Positions 33,344 through 42,882 of a DNA stretch of 64,000 nt are shown piece by piece (the stretch's first letter is position 1; each line of letters starts with the position of its first letter). The notes beneath the pieces were generated by a model, which saw nothing but the letters and a program-made list of their open reading frames with translations, did not search any database and was not told the origin of the DNA. Location of the stretch: positions 62,001-126,000 of the forward strand of contig CABRHW010000002.1 of assembly GCA_902470765.1 (NCBI GenBank), in the 5' to 3' direction. The position numbers and the translations under genes are program-made. Origin of the DNA: an uncultured Collinsella sp. Its GTDB lineage: Bacteria; Actinomycetota; Coriobacteriia; Coriobacteriales; Coriobacteriaceae.

Positions 33344-33766
33344 ATGGACAATTTCTCTGTGCGCAGCGAGCGTAACTTCCACAACCTGATCGTCAAACCA
33401 AATCACATGCATCTTCTGGATAAGCCAAATGGCTACGCCTCGGCCATGATCAAGAGCAGCCTCTCCCACCAGATGCGCTTTACGGTGCAGGTGCTCTAGG
33501 AAGAACTCTGCGCCGCCGGCAGCCCGCACGTGCTGCAGATCAAGCTGCTTGGAGACGACTCTCGCGAGCCGTCTAGCTGGAAGCTCTTTGCTGACGGCAT
33601 ATGCGTTGCGGACGGATCCGGCGCCTTTGCCCGAGAGTGCTTCTGCGAGGGAGCCGAGGCATTCCTGGACCTGTGCCGCGACGCCGTACGCACGGCCGAG
33701 CTGTACTAGTGGAGCCAGAGGGAGTATGAGCTGTTGAGTGCGGCCCGCGGGATTGCGGGGGCGTAG
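33344..33766 (+). pseudogene. 140-codon reading frame interrupted by two in-frame TAG codons
   Basis: A good ribosome site (AAAGGAG) precedes ATG 33344. The frame is interrupted by TAG at 33497-33499 (codon 52) and 33707-33709 (codon 122) and ends with TAG at 33764-33766. Codons between and after the interruptions keep the strong G/C third-position bias of real genes, and no TAA, TGA or frameshift occurs. Both internal TAGs sit where Gln (CAG) would fit (VL-x-EEL and ELY-x-WSQ). The product is not recognised. Most simply this is a recent pseudogene with two CAG-to-TAG changes; recoding of TAG is a less likely alternative. Confidence 0.6.
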
Positions 33767-33787
33767 GCAGACAGGCCAGACAGCTCG

Positions 33788-34609
33788 TCATACTGGTTGA
33801 CGCTTCGATTCAAACAGCAGGGCGGGCTCGCGCTTACAGCCCCGCCATGCCAAACCGAATGGCGTTCTCAAAAGGCCTACCCCCTCCGCCTTCAGCTTTA
33901 GCAGCAGGTCGCCCAGCTCGGAGCACTTGCTGGAAAGGCGCGTCTGAGCTCGCTCGCCCATCCCCCACCGTTGACGGACCTCCTGGGCGCGCGGGCTCAC
34001 GCGGTAGTCCCCGTCCATCATCTGCTTGAGCAGCTTGGCGGTCACGCGCGCATCGGCTAGGGCGCTGTGGGCGTGACCCGTCGACTCGTCGAACTCGATG
34101 CCAAACCACGTCGCTGCGTCACTCAAAGAGACGCACCCGTGGCTGCTCATGTCCATGATCGAGGTGTAAAACGCCTGCAGGTCGGCCCAGTCCGTAGGAA
34201 ATGCGGAAAGATCGATGTGCTTTGCTTGGCACTCGATCAAAAGCTGTCGACGATCCGCCCCGCTCCAACAGACCACCTGGGCGGAGTAGCGCCCGATCCA
34301 ATCGCTGAGCCTTTTGATCACCATGTAGAGCGGATCGGCCATCGCGGTGCCCACGGCCGATATCCCTGTGAGCTCGCGGACGGGGAACGCAACGCCTTCG
34401 GTAAATTCCGTCTGTACAAACTGCGAGAACTCGCCCATAACGTTGCCGTGGTAATCGAGCTTGACGGCGCCGGCCTCGATAATCTCATTGCACAGTCCAC
34501 GGCGCTGACGCTGCTTTGGCACCGGCGCAAACTCAAAGTCCAGCACGATCTGGCGCGCAAAGTTCGTCGTATCGATAGCCGAGACACCCGGCATCTTTTC
34601 ATCTGACAC
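33788..34609 (-). CDS. DEDDh-type 3'-5' exonuclease
   Basis: The 273-residue protein contains an exonuclease fold of the DnaQ/ERI type. Motif I is VLDFEFAPV (Asp and Glu) near residue 22 and motif III is HAHSALADARVTAKLL with His and Asp near residue 182; TGISAVGTAMADPLYMVIK marks the middle. It would remove nucleotides from DNA or RNA 3' ends. The C-terminal 70 residues are not recognised. The GTG at 34609 has GGAGAGAGG 8 nt upstream and is preferred; ATG 34657 is an alternative with a weaker site. Confidence 0.8.
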   Translation of the reverse strand: MSDEKMPGVSAIDTTNFARQIVLDFEFAPVPKQRQRRGLCNEIIEAGAVKLDYHGNVMGEFSQFVQTEFTEGVAFPVRELTGISAVGTAMADPLYMVIKRLSDWIGRYSAQVVCWSGADRRQLLIECQAKHIDLSAFPTDWADLQAFYTSIMDMSSHGCVSLSDAATWFGIEFDESTGHAHSALADARVTAKLLKQMMDGDYRVSPRAQEVRQRWGMGERAQTRLSSKCSELGDLLLKLKAEGVGLLRTPFGLAWRGCKREPALLFESKRQPV

Positions 34610-34798
34610 GGTTAGGGCCTCTCTCCGTTGCTTGCCGCTCGTTTCTCGAACGGTCATATCACAGCAAGTGTAGCTGCCCGTGCGGACACAAAATTGCGCG
34701 GCGGCGCCGTTGCGGGTCCTGGAACGCATGTTCCATTTGAGGCTCTGCAGCGCATCCCATTCTGAGCGCCAATTCCGGGACGCAGTTTCCGCTCCAAA

Positions 34799-34831
34799 CA
34801 AAAGGCCCCGGCTCGCGATGGAGCTGGGGCC
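34799..34831 (-). terminator. Terminator after the xanthine dehydrogenase gene
   Basis: GGCCCCGGCTC pairs with GAGCTGGGGCC around GCGATG, and on the minus strand the stem is followed by TTTTGTTT. It ends the ygfK-ferredoxin-xdh transcript about 70 bp past the xdh stop. Confidence 0.82.
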
Positions 34832-34899
34832 AAAGGCGCAGTGTATGCAGTTGGTGTTGAGCGCAGACGGCAGTCAGCAATGGCCGTCCGCGCTCTACT

Positions 34900-37677
34900 C
34901 TACCCGCGGTGACGAGCGCGGCTGTACGGCGTATCCACCATGGGCAGATTTGGACGCAGCTTGCCGTCAAACGCGCGATAGGCGTTCTGCACGGCGGGCG
35001 CCGTGGGAATCGTTGCGATCTCGCCGATGCCCTTGCCGCCATATGCCACAGGCAGTAGCTCGTCCTTCTCCACGTAGATGGCGTGGATATCCGGAATCTC
35101 GGGCGCACGGAACAGCCCGAGCGTGCCGTACCTTGCCTGGGGCACGCAGTCCTTGAGCGGCCAGTCCTCGGTAAGCGCATAGCCCATACCCATGAGCACG
35201 CCGCCTTCGATCTGACCCTGGATGGAGATGGGGTTGACCACCTTGCCGGAATCGTGCGCGGCATAGACCTCGCTTACGCGACCGTCATCGTCCAGAATGA
35301 CCACATGTGTGGCAAAGCCGTAGCAGATGTGGCTCTTGGGGTTGGGAACATCCGCGCCCAGTTTGTCGGTCGGCTCCAGGTACACGTAGCCAAACTCGCA
35401 TCCCTCGAGCGCCTTGATGGCGGTCGCAGGATCCTGAGGATGCATACCCTGACCGGCGACGAGCTCCTGCGTGCGCAACTGATAGGCGCGACCGTCGTCG
35501 TACTCGATCTTGACGCCGTCGCCATGCGCGCTCACGGGAGTATCGGGTGCGGGCTTACCGGCCTCGATGCCAATCATGGCATCGCGCAGCAGGAAGGCGG
35601 CACCGCGCACGGCCTCGCCGGTCACGACCGTCTGACGCGAGCCAGACGTGGTGCCGGAGTCGGGAGCGTTCTCGGTAGAGCACTCACCGTTGGCGATGCA
35701 GCGAAGCGGCAGACCGCATGCCTCGGCAACGTCCTGCAAAAAGACGGTGTTGCAGCCCTGGCCGATGTCGGATGTGGCGGCATAGACCACGGCCACGCCG
35801 TCCTCGATGCGAATCTTGCAGCGGCCGGCATCGGGCAGGCCCACGCCCACGCCGGCGTTCTTCATGGCGCAGGCGATACCGGCGTGTCCGGGATGCGCAT
35901 AGTAGGCATCCTTGACCTCGAGCAGCGTCTCCTTCAGCGCCGTGGAGCAGTCGGCAATCTGGCCGTTGGGCAGAACCTCGCCCGGCTCGATGGCGTTTCT
36001 GTAGCGAATCTCCCACGGATCCAGGCCGACCTTCTCGGCAAGCAGGTCGATCAGGCTCTCGAGCGCAAACTCGGACTGGCAGACGCCAAAGCCGCGGTAC
36101 GCGCCGGCGGGCGGGTTGTTGGTGTAGTAGCCAAAACCGCGAATGTCGGTGTTCTGGTACTTGTAGGGGCCGACGGCATGCGTGCAGGCGCGCTCGAGCA
36201 CCGGGCCGCACAGCGACGCGTAGGCGCCGGTGTCAAAGTTGATCTCGCAGTCCAGACCGGTAAAGTTGCCCTCGGCGTCGCAACCCAGTGTAAAGGTGCC
36301 GTCCATGGCATGACGCTTGGGATGGAACGCGAGCGACTCGGCGCGCGTGAGCTTGCACTTCACAGGACGCTGGAGCTTATAGGCAGCAAGCGCGGCCAGG
36401 TGCTGGATCGAAACGTCCTCCTTACCGCCAAAGCCGCCGCCCACGAGCATGGTCTCGACGACCACGCGCTCGGGCTCGTTGTCCCAGCCAAACATGTGGG
36501 CACACTCTTTGCGCGTGTCGTAGGCACCCTGGTCGGTCGACTGCACCTTGACGCCGTTCTTGTACGGGAAGGCAACGGCGCACTCGGGCTCCAAGAAGGC
36601 ATGCTCGGTAAAGGGCGTGGTAAAGCGCTGCGTCACGGTGAACGCGCTTTCGGCCAGCGCCTTGGCGGCGTCGCCGCGCGTCACGTGGCGGCTCTGGCAC
36701 ACGTTGTCCTTGAGCTCCACCGTGTTGCCAAAGGCAAAGAAACTGTCGTGCAGGCGCGGTGCGTCGGCGGCCCTGGCCTCGGCGATGTTGCGCACGGGCT
36801 CCAGCGGCTCGTAATCAATCTTTACGAGCTTCTTGGCCCTCTCGAGCGTCGCTTCATCCTCGGCAACCACCAGCACGATGGCATCGCCCACGCAGCGGGT
36901 GATATCGCCCTGGGCGATCATGACGTCCCAGTCCTGGATAAGGTGGCCGACCTGGTTGACCGGCACGTCCTCGGCGCGCAGGATGCCCACCACACCGGGC
37001 AGGGCCTCGGCCTTGGAGGTGTCGATGGAGAGCACGCGGGCGCGCGGATACTTGGAGCGCACGGCGCTGGCATAGGTCAGGCCCGGCTGATCGAGCTCGT
37101 CGATGTCGTCGGGATACTTGCCCTCGCCGAGCACCTTCTTGCGCACGTCGATACGGAAGGCGCGCTTGCCCACGCCGTAGTCATCGCCGCGCTCCAGGTC
37201 CTCATCGATCTGCTTTTCGCCGCGGAGCACCGCAGCGGCCAGCGAGATGCCCTCGATAATCTTTTTGTAGCCGGTGCAGCGGCAGACGTTACCGCGAATG
37301 GCGTACTTAATCTGCTCCTCGGTGGGCTCGGGGTCCTCGGCGATGAGCGCTGCACCCGCCATGACCATGCCGGGAATACAAAACCCGCACTGCACGGCGC
37401 CCACGGCGCCAAAGGCGTACACAAAGGCCTCGCGCACGTCCTCGGGCAGGCCCTCGACGGTCACAATGTTGCGGCCGGCGGCAAGAGCGGTGGTCAGCAC
37501 GCACGCCTTGACGGCCGCACCGTCCACATGGATGGTGCAGGTACCGCAAGCACCTTCGGAGCAGCCGTCCTTGGCGGAATGGATATGCAGGTCGTCGCGC
37601 AGGTAGCGCAGCAGCGGTTTGTTTTGGGTCGTCGTGCGCTCGACGCCGTTAACGGTAAAAGTGAATTCCTGTGCCAT
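34900..37677 (-). CDS. xdh: Selenium-dependent xanthine dehydrogenase (fused Fe-S and molybdenum subunits)
   Basis: The 925-residue protein joins a [2Fe-2S] domain to the molybdopterin subunit. Plant-type cluster cysteines are C39, C44, C47 and C59 (CSEGACGTC), and the second cluster uses C97, C100, C132 and C134 (CGFC, CRCTG). The molybdenum part has GGGFGGKED (423-431), GAYRGFGVCQ and the catalytic Glu, probably E886 in GKGIGEIATIP. This fusion without an FAD domain matches Se-dependent xanthine dehydrogenases of gut anaerobes; the selenium is a labile cofactor, not selenocysteine. No flavin subunit gene lies near, so electrons must leave through another protein, plausibly the ferredoxin 12 bp upstream and YgfK. 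Confidence 0.92.
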   Translation of the reverse strand: MAQEFTFTVNGVERTTTQNKPLLRYLRDDLHIHSAKDGCSEGACGTCTIHVDGAAVKACVLTTALAAGRNIVTVEGLPEDVREAFVYAFGAVGAVQCGFCIPGMVMAGAALIAEDPEPTEEQIKYAIRGNVCRCTGYKKIIEGISLAAAVLRGEKQIDEDLERGDDYGVGKRAFRIDVRKKVLGEGKYPDDIDELDQPGLTYASAVRSKYPRARVLSIDTSKAEALPGVVGILRAEDVPVNQVGHLIQDWDVMIAQGDITRCVGDAIVLVVAEDEATLERAKKLVKIDYEPLEPVRNIAEARAADAPRLHDSFFAFGNTVELKDNVCQSRHVTRGDAAKALAESAFTVTQRFTTPFTEHAFLEPECAVAFPYKNGVKVQSTDQGAYDTRKECAHMFGWDNEPERVVVETMLVGGGFGGKEDVSIQHLAALAAYKLQRPVKCKLTRAESLAFHPKRHAMDGTFTLGCDAEGNFTGLDCEINFDTGAYASLCGPVLERACTHAVGPYKYQNTDIRGFGYYTNNPPAGAYRGFGVCQSEFALESLIDLLAEKVGLDPWEIRYRNAIEPGEVLPNGQIADCSTALKETLLEVKDAYYAHPGHAGIACAMKNAGVGVGLPDAGRCKIRIEDGVAVVYAATSDIGQGCNTVFLQDVAEACGLPLRCIANGECSTENAPDSGTTSGSRQTVVTGEAVRGAAFLLRDAMIGIEAGKPAPDTPVSAHGDGVKIEYDDGRAYQLRTQELVAGQGMHPQDPATAIKALEGCEFGYVYLEPTDKLGADVPNPKSHICYGFATHVVILDDDGRVSEVYAAHDSGKVVNPISIQGQIEGGVLMGMGYALTEDWPLKDCVPQARYGTLGLFRAPEIPDIHAIYVEKDELLPVAYGGKGIGEIATIPTAPAVQNAYRAFDGKLRPNLPMVDTPYSRARHRG

Positions 37678-37689
37678 GGTGATTCCCTT

Positions 37690-38169
37690 CTACACGCCGG
37701 CGGCGATGCCGGTGCGGTCGTGGATGGCGCCATGAGGGCAGACGACGGCGCACATGCCGCACGACAGGCAGTCCACGCCGTCGATATGGGCGCAGTTGTC
37801 CTCGATGCGGATAGCGCCGGCAGGGCACTTTTTGGCGCACATACCGCAACCGATGCAGCTCGTGTCGCAGATCTTGCGCGCAATGGCGCCCTTATCGGTG
37901 TTGTTGCAGCGCACCAGAATGTTCTGGTAGCCGGGAACGAAGGCAATCACGCGCTGCGGGCACGCCATGCCGCACAGGCCACAGCCCGTGCACTTGGAAC
38001 GATCCACGCGAGCGATGCCATCGACCAGCGCAATGGCGCCGTGGGGGCAGGCCGTGACGCAGGCGCCACAGCCAATGCAGCCTTCGCTGCAGCGGGCGTC
38101 GCCGCCTGCGGAGGCGCAACCGCTTCCGCAGGCAACGTAGGCCACGTTATGTTGAATGGATTTGGCCAT
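37690..38169 (-). CDS. Ferredoxin with four [4Fe-4S] motifs
   Basis: The 159-residue protein has four C-x2-C-x2-C-x3-CP motifs (starting at residues 31, 60, 105 and 134) and three additional early cysteines (C14, C18, C27). It resembles RnfB-like and polyferredoxin electron carriers but has no membrane anchor. Its place between xdh and ygfK, with gaps of 11-12 bp, suggests electron transfer between these two enzymes. It takes the place of the ygfM flavin subunit gene found in the E. coli cluster. Confidence 0.88.
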   Translation of the reverse strand: MAKSIQHNVAYVACGSGCASAGGDARCSEGCIGCGACVTACPHGAIALVDGIARVDRSKCTGCGLCGMACPQRVIAFVPGYQNILVRCNNTDKGAIARKICDTSCIGCGMCAKKCPAGAIRIEDNCAHIDGVDCLSCGMCAVVCPHGAIHDRTGIAAGV

Positions 38170-38180
38170 AAGAGACTCGC

Positions 38181-41180
38181 CTATTTCTTAAGAAGGTACG
38201 AATAGTTGTCGCGCACGGCCCTGATGGTCAGGCGGACGGCCTCGGGAAGACCGGTGTTGACGGCATCGACCGAGACGGTGCGGACCGTGCCGGCGACACG
38301 GACCTTAAAGTGGTCCTCGTCCACAGCCAGGAAGCCCTCGTTCTCGGAGTTCTCCATGTCCTGCTCGCTCCAGAACAGGGTGAGCTTGTCCTTGTAGGGA
38401 CGACCCTCCTGGTAGGGGCAGAACACGGCGCAGTTGCCGCACTCGTTGCACATGCCGTCGACATGGACGACCTGATGCTTGGCCAGGCCCGGCACCTTAA
38501 TGGCAACGTTGGCGCGGTTGGGGCACACGTCGCAGCAGACCTCGCACACCGAGCCGCAGCCCAGGCAGCGGGTCTTGGTGCAGTTGCGCTTGTCGCGGCA
38601 CAGCGACCCCTTGCGCTCGTAGCAGGCGTCCTCGCGACCGGCCTGAGCATTCTGGTCGGCGTACTTGTTAAAGTCCACGCCGGCGATGGCACGGGCGACC
38701 TCGGCGGCGTCGGCGATGGCCTCGACCACGGTGGCAGGACCGCGACGGCAGTCGCCTGCAGCCCAGACGCCCTCGACGCCGGTGGAGGTGGCGGCAAGGC
38801 GGCCGCGACGGTCGTGCTCGACGCCCGTGGCATCGTACAGGCTGGCATCGATGCCCTCGCCCACGGCGCAGATCACCGTGGTGGCGGAAAGCTCGACGGT
38901 CTCGCCCGTGGCGACAGGGCTGCGACGGCCGCTTGCATCCGGCTCGCCGAGCTCCATGACGTCGCAGGTCAGCACGGAGCCGTTGAGCGCCTTGGGCGCC
39001 AGCAGCTCGCAGAGCTCAACGCCGTCGGCAAGAGCAAGATCGAGCTCTTCCTCGTCGGCGGGCATCTGCTTCTTGGTGCGGCGATACACCAGGCGCACGT
39101 TCTTCACACCAGCCAGGCGCTTGGCCACGCGGGCAGCATCCATGGCGGTGTTGCCGGCGCCAATGACCACGACGTCCTCGCCCAGCTCGAGCTTCTCGCC
39201 CTTCTTGGCGGCCTCGAGGAACTCCAGCACGTCGAGCTCGGCACCCTCGCCCAAACCCGCAGAGCCGGGCATCCAGGCACCGGTGGCCACGACCACGTCA
39301 GTAAAGCCTTGAGCCTTGAGTTCGTCGATGGAATCCACGCGAGCGTTGAGCTGCACCTTGGCGCCAAAGGCCAGGCAGAGCTCGGCATCGTGGGAGATAT
39401 CGTCGCTCGCAATGCGGAACTCAGGAATCACGTGACGGACCACGCCGCCGAGCGAATCGCGGGCCTCGAAGATGGTGACGGGCACGCCGGCACGCGTCAG
39501 GAAGAACGCCGTCGCCAGACCGGCCGGACCGCCGCCGATAACGGCAACGTTGCGCTCGCCGTCGTTGGCGATGGCCTGAGCGCGCAGCTTGGGCAGCACG
39601 GCGGTCATGGCCTCGCGGGCGGCCTTGAGCTTGCTGGCGCGAATCTGGGCGCCCTCGGGCTCGTAAAATGCACGCTCGCAGGCACGGCCGCAGGGATGCG
39701 GGCAGATGGTGCCGGTAATGAACGGCAGGGCGTTGCGCTCGATGATGATGTTGAGTGCGTCCTCGTAGCGGCCCTCGTCAACAGCCGCCAGGTAGGCGGG
39801 AATATCCTGCTGGATGGGGCAGCTCGTGCGGCACGGCGTGGTAAAGCAGTCGGAAAGCGGGCTCTTGCCGGCGACCTTGCGGTCGGGCAGCGGGCGCAGC
39901 GGCTTCTTGTAGAGCGGGTTGGTGAGCGAGTCGGTCTGGATCGCGGTCACGGCGTCGAGAGAGACGCCCGCGAACGGCTTGCCATCCAGGTCGGCAAACT
40001 CGCCGGCCATCTGGCTAAAGCGCTCGTAGCCACCGGGCTTGAGCACGTCGGTCGCCAGGGTAACGGGCCAAATGCCGGCATCGTACAGGGCGCGGATGTT
40101 GTAGACCGTGGCACCACCGGAGTAGCTGATGCGCAGCTTGCCATCGAACTGCTCGGTAATGCGACGGGCGGCCTCGATGGTCAGCGAGAACAGCGAACGG
40201 CCCGACATGTACATCTCGGTGGAAGGCAGCTCGTTTCTCGTCACGTCGACGGGGAAGGTATTGGTCAGCTTGACGCCAAACTCCAGGCCGCGCTCGGCGC
40301 ACAGAGCGATCAGGCGCTCGAACATAGGCACGGCATCGGCCCACTGCAGGTCCTCGCGGAAGTGCGTGTCATCGAAGACGATGTAGTCAAAGCCCAGCTC
40401 GTTGAGGCGCTGGCGGGCAAACTCATAGCCCAGCAGCGTGGGGTTGCACTTGATGTAGGTGTTGAGGCCCTTCTCGGTGATCAGATAGGTCGCGATGCGC
40501 TCGATCTCGGCGGGCGGGCAGCCATGCAGCGTGGACTCGGTGATGGAGTTGGAGACGCGCGCCGGGATGGACTCAACAAATGCGGCATCGACATGCTCAA
40601 ACTTGTCCAGGTTGGCGAGCGCCCACGTGCGGCACTCGTTCCAGACGTCGGAGCCGCTGGCGTCCTTCATGCCCTCGATGTAGGCATCGACCTTGGGGCT
40701 CTTAATGCCCTCCAGGTCATAGCCCACGGACATGTTGAAGACAAAGCCGTCCGGGCTGCCCAGACCGTACTCGCGAGCGATCAGGTGGCAGGCAAACCAT
40801 GCCTTCACGTACTCGGCAAAGGCCTGCGGAACCTCGAGCTCGGTCGACCACTCGCAGTTGTAGCACTCGTCCTGCGCCACAATGCAGGGCTTGTTAACGC
40901 ACTTGGAGAGCTCCTCGCCGTCCATAACCTGAACGGTCTTAAGCTCAAAGAAGCGGGAACCGGCCACATAAGAGGCCACGATGTTCTGGGCAAGCTGCGT
41001 GTTGGGACCGGCGGCCGGGCCAAACGGAGTCTCGATGCGCTCGTCAAAAATGGGAAGCGCACCCTCCTGGTTGGTCGTGACCATCTTGCGCACGCCAAAG
41101 ACGGCGCCCTGAGTCTTGTGCTCCTCGATGATCCAGTTCATCAGCTGCGAAAACGGGATCGGCCTCATGATGTCGCTCAT
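38181..41180 (-). CDS. ygfK: YgfK, putative selenate reductase-type flavin/Fe-S oxidoreductase
   Basis: The 999-residue protein has a dihydropyrimidine dehydrogenase-like TIM-barrel region (residues 1-400, with ETPFGPAAGPNTQLAQN), a GltD-like part with Cys motif (DCFTTPCRTSC, 444-454), FAD-binding VIGGGPAGLA (547-556), NAD(P)-binding VIGAGNTAMDAARVA (672-686) and a C-terminal cysteine cluster region (CLGCGSVCEVCCDVCP at 872; CNECGNCAVFCP at 911). Once linked to selenate reduction, it is now tied to purine/urate breakdown. The start ATG 41180 has GAGAGGAG upstream; the frame is open to 41303. Confidence 0.9.
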   Translation of the reverse strand: MSDIMRPIPFSQLMNWIIEEHKTQGAVFGVRKMVTTNQEGALPIFDERIETPFGPAAGPNTQLAQNIVASYVAGSRFFELKTVQVMDGEELSKCVNKPCIVAQDECYNCEWSTELEVPQAFAEYVKAWFACHLIAREYGLGSPDGFVFNMSVGYDLEGIKSPKVDAYIEGMKDASGSDVWNECRTWALANLDKFEHVDAAFVESIPARVSNSITESTLHGCPPAEIERIATYLITEKGLNTYIKCNPTLLGYEFARQRLNELGFDYIVFDDTHFREDLQWADAVPMFERLIALCAERGLEFGVKLTNTFPVDVTRNELPSTEMYMSGRSLFSLTIEAARRITEQFDGKLRISYSGGATVYNIRALYDAGIWPVTLATDVLKPGGYERFSQMAGEFADLDGKPFAGVSLDAVTAIQTDSLTNPLYKKPLRPLPDRKVAGKSPLSDCFTTPCRTSCPIQQDIPAYLAAVDEGRYEDALNIIIERNALPFITGTICPHPCGRACERAFYEPEGAQIRASKLKAAREAMTAVLPKLRAQAIANDGERNVAVIGGGPAGLATAFFLTRAGVPVTIFEARDSLGGVVRHVIPEFRIASDDISHDAELCLAFGAKVQLNARVDSIDELKAQGFTDVVVATGAWMPGSAGLGEGAELDVLEFLEAAKKGEKLELGEDVVVIGAGNTAMDAARVAKRLAGVKNVRLVYRRTKKQMPADEEELDLALADGVELCELLAPKALNGSVLTCDVMELGEPDASGRRSPVATGETVELSATTVICAVGEGIDASLYDATGVEHDRRGRLAATSTGVEGVWAAGDCRRGPATVVEAIADAAEVARAIAGVDFNKYADQNAQAGREDACYERKGSLCRDKRNCTKTRCLGCGSVCEVCCDVCPNRANVAIKVPGLAKHQVVHVDGMCNECGNCAVFCPYQEGRPYKDKLTLFWSEQDMENSENEGFLAVDEDHFKVRVAGTVRTVSVDAVNTGLPEAVRLTIRAVRDNYSYLLKK

Positions 41181-41329
41181 AATGAGCTCCTCTCTGTAAC
41201 GCCCGGCGAGACCGCGCGGCGGGCGCAAATACGGTGTAGCGCTAGCACAGCGCCGGCGACCCCGCGGAGGCCGCCTATACGCGCGTCGGATGCGGCGAAA
41301 CATCCGGCGCGCGTGAATCTACTTGTGAA

Positions 41330-42685
41330 TTAGTAGGTGCGATCGTTGAGCGTGCTCCAGAGCTTCTTGGACTCAGCCATGGTCCACGCGTTGATCTTGT
41401 CCTCATCAATGCCAACGAACTCGCGATCCTTGTACAGGACGCGGCCGTTGATGATGGTGGTGCGGCAGTTTTTGCCCATCATGCCAAAGAGCATGTGGCC
41501 GTCGATGTTCTCCTCGCTCAGCGGCGTAAAGGGCTTGTAGTCCATGACGATGACGTCGGCGGCAGCGCCGGCCTCAAGCACACCGAGCTTGCGATCGAAG
41601 TACTTGCTCGCCATCTTAGCGTTGTTCTCAAACAGCATGGTCATGGCCTCGCACCAGCCCACGTTGGGCATGGCGGCGTTGTGGCGCTGGATGATCAGGA
41701 AGACCTTGAGGCTCTCGAGCATATCGTGGGTGTAGGCGTCGGTGCCCATGCACACGGGGATGCCGCGACGGAAGAATTCGAGCACGGGGGCGCAGCCCAC
41801 GGCGTTTCCCATATTGGATTCGGGGTTGTTGACGAGCCAGGTGCCGGACTCCTTGACGATATCCATCTCGGCAGGCGTCACGTGGATGCAGTGGCCGAGC
41901 ATGGTGTCGGGACCCAGCAGGTTGTGCTGCAGCAGGCGCTCGACGGGACTGATACCGCCGCGGTTGAGGCGGGAATCCCACACATCGTTCATGCCCTCGC
42001 ACACGTGGATGTGGAAGCCGGTCAGGCCGTTGTTGGCCTCGGCCATCTTGTCCATGGTCTCGTCCGACAGCGTAAAGGTGGCGTGACCGCCAAACATGGC
42101 GGCGATCATGTGGTTATCGTTATCGCGACGCTCCTTGGCGGCCCACTGGGCAAACTCGGCGTTCTCGGCAATGGCCTGGTCGCATTTTTCCTGGCCGCGG
42201 CGATCGGAGACCTCGTAGCACAGGCACGAACGCATGCCCAGCTCCTGAGCTGCATCCTTAATGGTAAAGAGGCTGCCCGGGATCTCGCAGAAGCTCGCGT
42301 GGTGATCGAAGATCGTGGTAACGCCATCGCGGATGGAATCCAGAATCGTGGCATAGGCGCTGGCCTTGGTGCCGTCGAGTGTCAGGTTGTCGTCGATCTT
42401 CCACCACTGCTGCTCAAGATTCTCCAGGAAGTTGGTGGGGTTGCAGCCCTTAATGGCAAGGCCGCGGGCCAGACCCGAGTAGATGTGGGTGTGGCAGTTG
42501 ATGAGTCCGGGCATGATGAGGTTGCCCTGGGCGTCGACGTACTCGGCATCCGGGTACTTGGCCTTGAGCTCGCGCTCGGGGCCCACTTCGACGATCGTAT
42601 CTCCGTCAATAGCGACTGCACCGTTGGGAATGAACGGAGTCTGAGCGTTGCGGGTAAAGACGGAACCGTTAGCGACCAGAAGCAT
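41330..42685 (-). CDS. ssnA: Putative aminohydrolase SsnA
   Basis: The 451-residue amidohydrolase carries the metal motif NCHTHIYSGLARG (H65, H67) and later ligands in GFHIHVCEGM, LGHCIHVTP and MGTDAYTHD. Its relatives include cytosine and guanine deaminases. The conserved place beside ygfK points to hydrolysis or deamination of a purine breakdown product. ATG 42685 with GGGAG is preferred to an upstream start. The gap to ygfK is 149 bp with no clear feature. Confidence 0.9.
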   Translation of the reverse strand: MLLVANGSVFTRNAQTPFIPNGAVAIDGDTIVEVGPERELKAKYPDAEYVDAQGNLIMPGLINCHTHIYSGLARGLAIKGCNPTNFLENLEQQWWKIDDNLTLDGTKASAYATILDSIRDGVTTIFDHHASFCEIPGSLFTIKDAAQELGMRSCLCYEVSDRRGQEKCDQAIAENAEFAQWAAKERRDNDNHMIAAMFGGHATFTLSDETMDKMAEANNGLTGFHIHVCEGMNDVWDSRLNRGGISPVERLLQHNLLGPDTMLGHCIHVTPAEMDIVKESGTWLVNNPESNMGNAVGCAPVLEFFRRGIPVCMGTDAYTHDMLESLKVFLIIQRHNAAMPNVGWCEAMTMLFENNAKMASKYFDRKLGVLEAGAAADVIVMDYKPFTPLSEENIDGHMLFGMMGKNCRTTIINGRVLYKDREFVGIDEDKINAWTMAESKKLWSTLNDRTY

Positions 42686-42882
42686 AAATGCTCCCTTCAA
42701 CATCAGAGGCGGGGTTTGACACCTCTGACATGGCGGAAGTGCGAAGCGCCGGCCTACACCGGAAACGGGCCCTCTCCCGTCAACGCTTCACCAAAGGGAC
42801 AAGCCCTTTGAAGTGCGGCTTGGCGCCGCATGGCGCCGGCGGACGAGGCGATGCGTCCGCCGGCGAATAGCACCGAAATTGG

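Noticed and set aside
33344..33766. Genome-wide TAG-to-Gln code or pyrrolysine use
   Set aside because: Several solid genes in the window end in TAG followed by unrelated sequence, for example rpsC, ade and yqeC, so TAG is a working stop here.
34900..37677. Selenocysteine codon in the Se-dependent xanthine dehydrogenase
   Set aside because: The frame has no in-frame TGA. In this enzyme type selenium is a labile cofactor.
35083..41333. Long plus-strand frames of about 1000 codons each opposite xdh and ygfK
   Set aside because: These are antisense shadows of genes with catalytic motifs; the translated sequences are His/Gly/Val-rich without any recognisable domain.
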